Shown: in pieces, positions 1-5,498 of the stretch
Numbering within the stretch: the first letter of the stretch is position 1
Layout: the number at the start of each line of letters is the position of its first letter
DNA from: Altererythrobacter sp.
GTDB taxonomy: Bacteria; Pseudomonadota; Alphaproteobacteria; Sphingomonadales; Sphingomonadaceae
Direction of reading: 5' to 3'
Assembly (NCBI GenBank): GCA_011524425.1
Contig: WTKI01000164.1
Coordinates: 1-6,749 of the forward strand
Length of the DNA: 6,749 nt
The notes under the pieces: generated by a model
Told to the model about the DNA's origin: nothing
Databases searched by the model: none
Seen by the model: only the letters and a program-made list of their open reading frames with translations
Program-made: the position numbers and the translations under genes

Positions 1-1089
1 CTAAGGCTCGATCACTATACCTTTGGCAGGATCGACTGAGCCGCTAACCATTTCCAGATAAGTCTGCCTTGCAGCTTCGAGGCCAGACTGCTTGTCGATC
101 ATCACTGACCCGGAAACGGTCGTTAAAAAGCCGTGCCACGCCTTGGCAATCATAGCACCGGCTTCTTGTGGTCCGTGCGTCTTGAACAGCGCAATCGCGT
201 GATCAGGCGCAAAGAACAGCGTCGGCTTTGGACCTGGCAGACCTCTTTCGTCGGTAAGGCCGCCCTCGCCGCGATCTTCTATATGCGTGACCCCGACAAG
301 GCATGAATAACAAAGCGAGTCATTCAGATGCTCGTGCAGGGCTTTCAGGAGATTTGCATTACCTGCAAAATCGACAGTGACACTTGATAGCTGATCAAGT
401 GCAGAAACCTCGTCATATGACAAAACTTGGTCATATAGGCCTGTTTGACGCACAAACTCGAGATTTCCTGCAGACGTCAATCCAATTCGCTCCACCTGCG
501 GCGAGTTCTGCTTCGCGCAGCTGGCAAGCCCCATTGCAGTCTTTGATGATGCGCTGGTCAGGATGACCCTTTCAGCTCCAAACCAGTTCTCGCCGCGCAT
601 AAAGTAGTCGATCAGAAAGCCCGTCTTGAAGAGCGGTCCGAAGATCATCCGCTCATTCTCTCTTGCTGGATCATGTTCCGGATCGTTGCTCAGCCTGGAA
701 TACTGGTTGTAGATTGGCGGGAGCGGCTGGCGATAATCAGTCATGTCGACAAACCCGCTGGGCGTCACCTTGCCTGGCACGACATCAAGGTGTGATGCCA
801 TCGGGAGATAGCCGTAAATGCGTTCGCCGACAGGAAGTTCTGCGCAATTGCTCTCGACAACTTTTGCGTGCCCCCACATCGGCACGATCCCGAAACCTTC
901 AGGCGCTGGAAAAAAGTTCCAATAGCCTACCTGCGCACCAACTACGGCATAAGTGATATTGTTGGATGTGACCGAGAAGCTCTCGACGGCCAAACGAGCG
1001 CTGCCTTCCGGTAACGCCTCTAACGGTAACTCTACTAGCTTGGCGGAATTCAGATCATCGCGCCGAACATGAACTTGGCTGGTAGACAT
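1..1089 (-). CDS. DUF2855 family protein, MDR-like fold, function unknown
   Basis: Complete 362-residue gene, TAG stop at the window edge. I recognise it as DUF2855, a family without an established function. The N-terminal half resembles the substrate domain of medium-chain dehydrogenases/reductases (MDR): VTSNNITYAVVG at residues 40-51, a GHAKVVES strand at 73-80 and GERIYGYLP at 88-96. A FGPLFKTGFLIDYF segment (150-163) is followed by LTSASSKTAMGLA (177-189), sitting where an MDR enzyme has its nucleotide-binding turn but lacking the usual glycine pattern, and DFAGN (240-244). I see no MDR zinc-ligand cluster. An NAD(P)-dependent oxidoreductase is plausible but is inference. No signal peptide or membrane segment, so probably cytoplasmic. 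The ATG start is supported by AGGAG eight bases upstream. The 73-base gap to the preceding minus-strand gene leaves room for its own promoter. Family call confident, function not. Confidence 0.88.
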   Translation of the reverse strand: MSTSQVHVRRDDLNSAKLVELPLEALPEGSARLAVESFSVTSNNITYAVVGAQVGYWNFFPAPEGFGIVPMWGHAKVVESNCAELPVGERIYGYLPMASHLDVVPGKVTPSGFVDMTDYRQPLPPIYNQYSRLSNDPEHDPARENERMIFGPLFKTGFLIDYFMRGENWFGAERVILTSASSKTAMGLASCAKQNSPQVERIGLTSAGNLEFVRQTGLYDQVLSYDEVSALDQLSSVTVDFAGNANLLKALHEHLNDSLCYSCLVGVTHIEDRGEGGLTDERGLPGPKPTLFFAPDHAIALFKTHGPQEAGAMIAKAWHGFLTTVSGSVMIDKQSGLEAARQTYLEMVSGSVDPAKGIVIEP

Positions 1090-1116
1090 CGTTTAGGCTC
1101 CTCTCATCAGAGCCGA

Positions 1117-1146
1117 ACGCTAGCCGCTTCCCATCTTGATATGCAA
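1117..1146 (-). promoter_or_regulatory. weak candidate promoter for the DUF2855 gene
   Basis: On the minus strand TTGCAT (1146 to 1141) is followed after 18 bases by TAGCGT (1122 to 1117), which starts inside GCTAGC. The GCTA core resembles the Caulobacter-type -10 (GCTANAWC), but the rest matches poorly and the spacing is slightly long. A start point near 1110 would leave a leader of about 20 bases holding the AGGAG site. The gene could equally be read through from dnaN and the small exported-protein gene. Confidence 0.22.
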
Positions 1147-1162
1147 CTGAAAGTTAAGCGAG

Positions 1163-1588
1163 CTATTCTGTGGCAGCTTCGTCGACTGCCTCACCTTCTT
1201 CAGCAGCATCTTCCTGAGACGGATCGAGCTCATCAAACGCCTCACCGGCTGCATCCAGGCCCGCAGTCATCTCTTCCAGCTTCGGAGTACATTTTGCCCC
1301 CAGTTGAGAGAGGCTTTGCAAGCTAATCTCACCCAAGCGCATGCGCAGATCCTGCTTCAGGTCGGTTCCGCCCTGGCCTTCGTAGCGGCCGATAAAATAG
1401 GTTAGGCCGGCGGCGAAACTAAGCGAGGCCCCCGGATCATCCGAAAGCTCTGCACTTTCCATGGCCAAAGCCACAAAGATGGCGCAATCCAAGTCATCCG
1501 ATGCAACAATTGCGGGCTCTTGTGCGGCCACAGGAAGAGCGAGAGAAGCCGCGAACAGCCCTGCCAACAAGTGCTTCATCGAGGTCAT
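1163..1588 (-). CDS. small exported protein with acidic C-terminal tail, unknown function
   Basis: 141 residues. The start has a lysine at position 5, a hydrophobic run over residues 6-20 and an Ala-Ala-Gln end near residue 23, a typical Sec signal peptide cleaved around 22-24, so the product is probably periplasmic. The mature part has two cysteines (35 and 100) that could form a disulfide, and a YFIGRYEG motif (64-71) that I associate with small conserved hypothetical proteins of sphingomonads (from memory, not searched). Residues 117-141 form an Asp/Glu/Ala-rich tail with no evident fold. The ATG at 1588 overlaps the dnaN stop as ATGA, so translation is probably coupled to dnaN. An in-frame ATG at 1579 would shorten the signal peptide by three residues; neither start has a strong Shine-Dalgarno. 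No enzymatic motif seen. Confidence 0.8.
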   Translation of the reverse strand: MTSMKHLLAGLFAASLALPVAAQEPAIVASDDLDCAIFVALAMESAELSDDPGASLSFAAGLTYFIGRYEGQGGTDLKQDLRMRLGEISLQSLSQLGAKCTPKLEEMTAGLDAAGEAFDELDPSQEDAAEEGEAVDEAATE

Positions 1589-2712
1589 ACTCGCATCGGC
1601 ATCAGGACATAAAGCGCAGGGCTCTTATCGTCTTGACGGATCAATGTTGGCGCTCCGGCATCGGCCAAATGCAATTCGACTAAGTCGCTATCTATCTGGC
1701 TCAGGATGTCTTTGAGGTAATTTGCGTTGAAACCGATCTCGAAAGAATCCGAGCCGTAATCAGCGGCCAGCTCTTCGGCCGCGGTGCCGTTGTCAGGCGA
1801 AGTGACGGAAAGAGTAACCTTGTCTGTATCCAGTCCCATCTTCACTGCACGGGTCTTCTCTGTCGCGATGGTCGCCACACGGTCAACGCCTTGGAAGAAA
1901 GTCTTCGGATCAACCTTAAGCAGCTTGTCATTGCCGGTTGGAATCACCCGCGTGTAATCAGGGAATGTCCCATCGATCAGCTTGCTGGTGAGGACCACGC
2001 CTCCCTCACCGCCCAATGTGAAGCGAATTTTGCTCGCTGAAAGATCAACCTGGACATTCCCGTCCAATGCTTCTTCCAATAACTTGCGAAGTTCACCAAC
2101 GGCTTTGCGAGGGACGATGACATCCGGCATGCCGTCGGCCCCTTCCGGCTGAGCAATCGTGAAACGAGCCAGACGGTGTCCATCGGTTGCCGCCGCTTTC
2201 AAAACCGGCGTATCTTCATCGGTCACATGGAAGAAAATGCCGTTGAGATAATAGCGCGTTTCTTCGGTCGAGATCGCGAAACGAGTGCGATCGATCAATT
2301 CTGCCAGAGTTTTCGCAGGCAGCTCAAAGCTCGTCGGAAGATCGCCCTCGACGATCACCGGGAAATCATCGCGCGGCAAAGTGGGCAATTTGAAGCGGCT
2401 GCGCCCGGCTTTGATCTCCATCCGGTTATCGGCTGCATCAAGGCTGACCTGACTGCCATCGGGCAGTTTGCGTGCGATATCGAACAGCAAATGTGCTGAC
2501 ACCGTGATAGCGCCTGCGGTCTCGACAGAGGCGGCTGGCATGGTCTCAACCACTTGGAGATCCAAATCGGTTGCCATGACTTTCACAGCGCCATCTTCAG
2601 ACGCTTCGATCAGCACGTTGGAGAGGATCGGAATAGTGTTGCGACGCTCTACCACGGATTGAACATGGGACAGGCACCGTAAGAGCGTAGCGCGTTCGAT
2701 TGTGGCCTTCAT
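1585..2712 (-). CDS. dnaN: DNA polymerase III beta sliding clamp
   Basis: 375 residues, against 366 in E. coli. The product is the ring-shaped homodimer that encircles DNA and tethers the replicative polymerase and other DNA-processing proteins. It starts MKATIERATLLRCLSHVQSV, continues through RRNTIPILSNVLIEA (about 23-37) and MATDLDLQV, and ends with the MPMRV tail that closes the last domain near the protein-binding cleft. The length fits three repeated clamp domains of about 125 residues, with no gap or frameshift. The ATG is preceded by AAGG four bases upstream. The stop overlaps the next gene by four bases. Neither dnaA nor recF is adjacent, so this is not the classical dnaA-dnaN-recF order. 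The 169-base region upstream probably holds its promoter. Confidence 0.98.
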   Translation of the reverse strand: MKATIERATLLRCLSHVQSVVERRNTIPILSNVLIEASEDGAVKVMATDLDLQVVETMPAASVETAGAITVSAHLLFDIARKLPDGSQVSLDAADNRMEIKAGRSRFKLPTLPRDDFPVIVEGDLPTSFELPAKTLAELIDRTRFAISTEETRYYLNGIFFHVTDEDTPVLKAAATDGHRLARFTIAQPEGADGMPDVIVPRKAVGELRKLLEEALDGNVQVDLSASKIRFTLGGEGGVVLTSKLIDGTFPDYTRVIPTGNDKLLKVDPKTFFQGVDRVATIATEKTRAVKMGLDTDKVTLSVTSPDNGTAAEELAADYGSDSFEIGFNANYLKDILSQIDSDLVELHLADAGAPTLIRQDDKSPALYVLMPMRV

Positions 2713-2785
2713 AGGTCCTTCTCAAGCCCTTTATGTATGCGCTGAGTGCCGGAATCGCCCTCTCGCGCCGGAAATTGACAGAAAG

Positions 2786-2813
2786 ACCTTAGCGCACGTG
2801 CGAAAAGCGGCAA
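2786..2813 (-). promoter_or_regulatory. dnaN: candidate dnaN promoter
   Basis: On the minus strand TTGCCGC (2813 to 2807) is followed after 13 bases by GCTAAGGT (2793 to 2786). This fits the first half of the Caulobacter housekeeping pattern (TTGACGS, 10-14 bases, GCTANAWC) with one mismatch, and keeps the GCTA core of the second half. Read as E. coli sigma70 boxes it is TTGCCG, 16 bases, TAAGGT. It points at dnaN and is the best candidate in the gap. Transcription start not shown. Confidence 0.42.
2793..2802. repeat. 10-base perfect palindrome in the putative dnaN promoter spacer
   Basis: CGCACGTGCG is a perfect inverted repeat with no central gap. It lies in the spacer of the candidate dnaN promoter and touches its GCTA element, a place where a bound dimeric repressor would block RNA polymerase. 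Whether any protein binds it is unknown; the palindrome itself is directly visible. Confidence 0.45.
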
Positions 2814-2881
2814 GTTCGGGGCTTCCTCAAGCAAGATTCCTTGGGGAAAACTGATCGAATTGTGATCTAACTCAGTGTTGC

Positions 2882-3643
2882 TCAGCCGAGCATAGCCATC
2901 CCGCCATTGATATGGATGGTTTCACCAGTGATGTAGCCTGCTTCCTTGCTCGCGAGGAATGCAGTCGCAGCACCAATGTCGTCGCCCTCTCCCATGCGTC
3001 CCATCGGTATGCGCGCATTCAGCGCATCCTTTTGCGCATCGGGCAATTCGTCAGTCATAGCTGTACGAATGAACCCTGGGGCGATGCAATTGGCAGTGAT
3101 GCCGCGGCTTGCGACCTCTTGCGCGAAACTCTTGGTCATGCCCACCAAGCCAGCTTTCGCCGCGGCGTAGTTCATCTGACCAGGGTTACCGGTAGCGCCG
3201 ACAACGCTGGTGATGGTGATAATCCGGCCAAAACGTTTCTTCATCATAGGCCGAGCACTGGCCCGCATCAGACGGAAAGCGGCTTCCAAATTGATGCGGA
3301 TCACATCGTCCCATTCCTCATCTTTCATGCGCATCGCGAGATTATCGCGGGTAATGCCTGCATTGTTAATAAGGATGTCGATGCCGCCCAGCGTATCAAC
3401 CGTTGCAGGGATCAGTTCTTCAACTTGCTCAGAGTTCGAAAGATTACAGGTAATTTCGACATGCTCGCCATGGTCGTGTTTGAAATCACTGTTGAGCTCA
3501 TCGCGAAACGCGCGAAGTTTCGCGGCGTTAGAACCAGAGATTGCAAGCCTGGCGCCTTGGCCCGCTAGTGCACGGCAAATGGCAGAACCAATCCCGCCGC
3601 TTGCCCCTGTTACCAGCGCATTCATGCCATCCAGTGAGAACAT
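2882..3643 (-). CDS. fabG: 3-oxoacyl-ACP reductase FabG
   Basis: 253 residues, slightly longer than the usual 244-248. A short-chain dehydrogenase that uses NADPH to reduce beta-ketoacyl-ACP to beta-hydroxyacyl-ACP in each round of type II fatty acid elongation, in the cytoplasm. Visible motifs: the Rossmann turn TGASGGIG at 12-19, NNAG at 93-96, and the catalytic set Asn118, Ser146, Tyr159 and Lys163 (YAAAK). The C-terminal region has the IAPGFIRTAMT and GETIHINGGM motifs of true FabG, and the protein is intact. Its ATG overlaps the fabD stop by one base (TGATG) and has GGAG eight bases upstream inside the fabD end, so translation is probably coupled. Pairing with fabD makes FabG far likelier than another short-chain dehydrogenase. 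acpP and fabF, often next in such clusters, are absent; dnaN follows instead. Confidence 0.96.
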   Translation of the reverse strand: MFSLDGMNALVTGASGGIGSAICRALAGQGARLAISGSNAAKLRAFRDELNSDFKHDHGEHVEITCNLSNSEQVEELIPATVDTLGGIDILINNAGITRDNLAMRMKDEEWDDVIRINLEAAFRLMRASARPMMKKRFGRIITITSVVGATGNPGQMNYAAAKAGLVGMTKSFAQEVASRGITANCIAPGFIRTAMTDELPDAQKDALNARIPMGRMGEGDDIGAATAFLASKEAGYITGETIHINGGMAMLG

Positions 3644-4581
3644 CAGCCGATCTCCTTCGCGAAATTCTCTAAATCTTCCATGGTGATAAGGCTGGCAGTT
3701 GATGCTTCCTTGTCGATCCGACCGATCATCGGGCTCAGCACTTTTCCGCCCAGTTCAACGAATGCTTCATGACCATCTGCGCGCATCGCTAAGACGCTTT
3801 CCCGCCACCGCACGCGGCCTGTGATCTGTTGCACCAGCAAGTCGGCCTCTTCGCTAGGATCCGAAACCCTTGCAGCTGTTACATTTGCATAAACCGGAAG
3901 AGCAAGATTGCCGGTCTCAGCATCCGCAAAAGCCTCAGCCATTCGTTCGGCAGCCGGTTGCATCAAAGAGCAATGAAAGGGAGCAGAAACCGGTAAAGGA
4001 ATGCCTCGCTTAATGCCGTGCTCTTTTGCAAGGCCGATAGCACGCTCAATGGCACCCTTATGGCCGCTGATCACCACCTGCGTCGGGTCATTATCATTCG
4101 CGACTTCGCACACTTCGCCGTCAGCGGCAGCCTGCGCGAGCCCTTCAGCTTTCCCGATATCGGCACCTAGCAAAGCCGCCATAGCGCCTTCGCCCACCGG
4201 GACGGCCGCTTGCATGGCCTGACCGCGCAATTTGAGCAATTGAGCCGTTTGCGACAATGACAGCATGCCAACCGCGCACAAAGCTGAGTATTCGCCGAGA
4301 GAATGGCCTGCGACACACGAACCTGTTTCGCTTAGCACAACCCCGAATTCCTTCTCGAGAACCCGCAAAGTCGCGATCGAATTCGCCATGATCGCAGGTT
4401 GTGCGTTTTCAGTCAGTGTCAGCTGGTCTTCCGGTCCTTCGCGCATGATCGCGAACAAATCTTGAGACAGCGCGTCATTCACTTCCTCGAAAACCTCTCG
4501 CGCTGCCGCGCTAGCTTCTGCCAAATCAGCGCCCATGCCGACCTTCTGGCTTCCTTGACCGGGAAAAACGAATGCTCGCAT
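3643..4581 (-). CDS. fabD: malonyl-CoA:ACP transacylase FabD
   Basis: 312 residues from the ATG, close to the 309 of E. coli FabD. It transfers malonyl from CoA to acyl carrier protein, supplying the extender unit for fatty acid synthesis. The oxyanion-loop motif PGQGSQ is at 7-12, the nucleophile elbow GHSLGEYSA at 92-100 with Ser94, Arg119 (which should bind the malonyl carboxylate) lies in LKLRGQAMQ, and the catalytic His203 is in SAPFHCSLM. All expected residues are present. An in-frame TTG three bases earlier (4584) is an alternative start and sits at a better distance from the AGGAG; I prefer the ATG because it gives the usual MRAF N-terminus. The gene starts 31 bases after the LD-carboxypeptidase gene and overlaps fabG by one base. 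Confidence 0.96.
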   Translation of the reverse strand: MRAFVFPGQGSQKVGMGADLAEASAAAREVFEEVNDALSQDLFAIMREGPEDQLTLTENAQPAIMANSIATLRVLEKEFGVVLSETGSCVAGHSLGEYSALCAVGMLSLSQTAQLLKLRGQAMQAAVPVGEGAMAALLGADIGKAEGLAQAAADGEVCEVANDNDPTQVVISGHKGAIERAIGLAKEHGIKRGIPLPVSAPFHCSLMQPAAERMAEAFADAETGNLALPVYANVTAARVSDPSEEADLLVQQITGRVRWRESVLAMRADGHEAFVELGGKVLSPMIGRIDKEASTASLITMEDLENFAKEIG

Positions 4582-4591
4582 CAATCATGAA

Positions 4592-4596
4592 CTCCT
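4592..4596 (-). promoter_or_regulatory. fabD: ribosome binding site of fabD
   Basis: AGGAG on the minus strand. It is 7 bases from the in-frame TTG at 4584 and 10 bases from the ATG at 4581. An out-of-frame ATG at 4588 lies only three bases from it and would compete poorly. The spacing keeps the TTG start open even though the ATG gives the family-typical N-terminus. Confidence 0.6.
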
Positions 4597-4612
4597 AAAC
4601 TCTGGCGCGCCG

Positions 4613-5443
4613 TTACGAAGCTGACGATGGGCTGGCAAGGCCAAAGGGAACAATATGATTGTCCGGGGTATGCCCTATTCTAGCTCGGCCCAAATACGGA
4701 ATCCCAGCCCGATCACACCAGAATTTTGCAATTTCCTCAGAGCTTTGGCCAAAGTCTCTGTCATTCTCTGGAACCGCTGTAACAGCACCGAGCCTTAGAC
4801 CAGCAACGCGTGGAAGAACGTTCGCAATGTGGAAAAACATTCGGTCAACCGAATAGAGATGCTCGCTGACCTCTTCGACCATGACCACATGATCCGTCAA
4901 ATCAGGCATGAGCGGTGTCCCTGTGAGCATGGATAGCGAGATAAGATTGAAGGCAGCCGTCGGAGTTTTGCCATCAACGCTGGGCTCTAAACCGGATGTA
5001 TCTCCGCCAAACCAGCGAAGCGAGCGACGGACAGCTTCTTTCCCGGTTTCGCTGCGCGCGCTGACCGGCATCGATCCGTGCACGGCCTGACCAATCCCGT
5101 TGCGATAAAGCCCGGCGAGCAAATAGCCCATGTCGGAAAAACCCATATAGGTCTTTTCTCTGGCCGCCTGATTCATCCGGGCAATAGCCGCTTGCGCAAT
5201 GCGCCCTGAACCGTAGCCGCCTTTTGCAAACCATACGGCATCAAAGGCTGTATCATTGGCGCATTCCACCAATGCTTCTAACCGCTCGAGATCAGTGCCG
5301 GCAAAGTGACCGAAACTTGCAAAACACTGCTCGTGAATGCTGACAGAATGTTGGGGGAATTCTGCTGCCACTAGTTCTTCAATCGCTTGAGCATGCTCTT
5401 GCGTAATTCGAGTGGCAGGCGCACAAATGGCAATTCTTGTCAT
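4613..5443 (-). CDS. ldcA: LD-carboxypeptidase, peptidase family S66 (LdcA-like)
   Basis: 276 residues, a little short of the roughly 300 usual for the family. S66 enzymes remove the terminal D-Ala from L-Ala-D-Glu-mDap-D-Ala tetrapeptides during peptidoglycan recycling, usually in the cytoplasm; no signal peptide is present here. Visible motifs: the N-terminal strand IAICAPA (4-10), AKGGYGSGRI (73-82), the nucleophile motif GFSDMG (101-106) with Ser103, the FNLISLSMLTGT segment (165-176), EEVSEHLYSVDRM (190-202) with Glu190 as likely catalytic acid, and GHTPDN (257-262) with His258. The Ser-Glu-His triad is therefore complete. The ATG follows AGGA with five bases between. Longer in-frame starts up to 5539 would add 32 unrelated residues and overlap the divergent Mur ligase gene, so they are rejected. 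It may head a transcript running into fabD. Confidence 0.9.
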   Translation of the reverse strand: MTRIAICAPATRITQEHAQAIEELVAAEFPQHSVSIHEQCFASFGHFAGTDLERLEALVECANDTAFDAVWFAKGGYGSGRIAQAAIARMNQAAREKTYMGFSDMGYLLAGLYRNGIGQAVHGSMPVSARSETGKEAVRRSLRWFGGDTSGLEPSVDGKTPTAAFNLISLSMLTGTPLMPDLTDHVVMVEEVSEHLYSVDRMFFHIANVLPRVAGLRLGAVTAVPENDRDFGQSSEEIAKFWCDRAGIPYLGRARIGHTPDNHIVPFGLASPSSAS

Positions 5444-5480
5444 GCTTATCCTATTAGCTGTCTTGTGCTTTACATGACAA
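5437..5480. repeat. 8-base inverted repeat spanning the ldcA-like start region
   Basis: TTGTCATG at 5437-5444 and CATGACAA at 5473-5480 are perfect inverse copies with 28 bases between. The left arm includes the start codon and second codon of the ldcA-like gene. In DNA it could be a spaced operator. In the leftward RNA it could fold into a stem covering the AUG, with the AGGA site in the loop. The match is exact; a role is inference. Confidence 0.4.
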
Positions 5481-5498
5481 CGCAATAGCGAGGAACCC
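5444..5498. promoter_or_regulatory. shared control region between divergent ldcA-like and Mur ligase genes
   Basis: Only 55 bases separate the two start codons, so both promoters must lie in or beyond it and probably overlap. It contains GAGGA (5490-5494), the ribosome binding site for the rightward gene, and AGGA (minus strand, 5449-5452) for the leftward gene. An 8-base inverted repeat has one arm here and one across the ldcA start. I could not find a convincing -35/-10 pair in either direction: TTGTCA with TAATAG on the minus strand would put the start point inside or past the ribosome binding site. Confidence 0.6.

Larger units (their letters stand above)
2713..2881 (-). promoter_or_regulatory. 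fabG-dnaN intergenic region, probable dnaN control region
   Basis: This 169-base gap is the largest non-coding stretch in the window and lies between the fabG stop and the dnaN start. I see no plausible small ORF or structured RNA in it. It holds a candidate promoter (2786-2813), a 10-base palindrome inside that promoter, and two GANTC sites (2752-2756 and 2835-2839) of the kind methylated by CcrM in many alphaproteobacteria. A weak hairpin near 2850-2876 might help end the fabG transcript. A dnaN leader of about 65-70 bases would follow the candidate promoter. Confidence 0.6.

Noticed and set aside
2176..2499. Plus-strand open frame of 107 codons opposite dnaN
   Set aside because: Inside the intact dnaN gene, with no motif or supporting start signal.
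2775..2780. Perfect TTGACA on the plus strand as a rightward -35 box
   Set aside because: No -10-like sequence lies 15-19 bases downstream, and rightward transcription would run antisense into fabG.
2847..2876. Possible rho-independent terminator after fabG (ACTGA/TCAGT arms followed by TTTT on the minus strand)
   Set aside because: The stem is only five pairs, AT-rich, with a 17-base loop and a short T run; too weak to call a terminator.
2912..3568. Long plus-strand open frame (218 codons) opposite fabG
   Set aside because: It lies wholly antisense to a fabG gene with all catalytic motifs, its translation shows no recognisable domain, and it has no good ribosome binding site. A shadow of fabG codon structure.
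3210..3686. Plus-strand open frame of 158 codons opposite fabG and the fabD end
   Set aside because: Antisense to two well-supported genes; composition rich in Ser/Arg/Ala as expected from a complementary frame, with no domain seen.
4604..4611. GGCGCGCC palindrome between the LD-carboxypeptidase gene and fabD
   Set aside because: An 8-base GC palindrome with no promoter element around it; likely chance in a GC-leaning genome.
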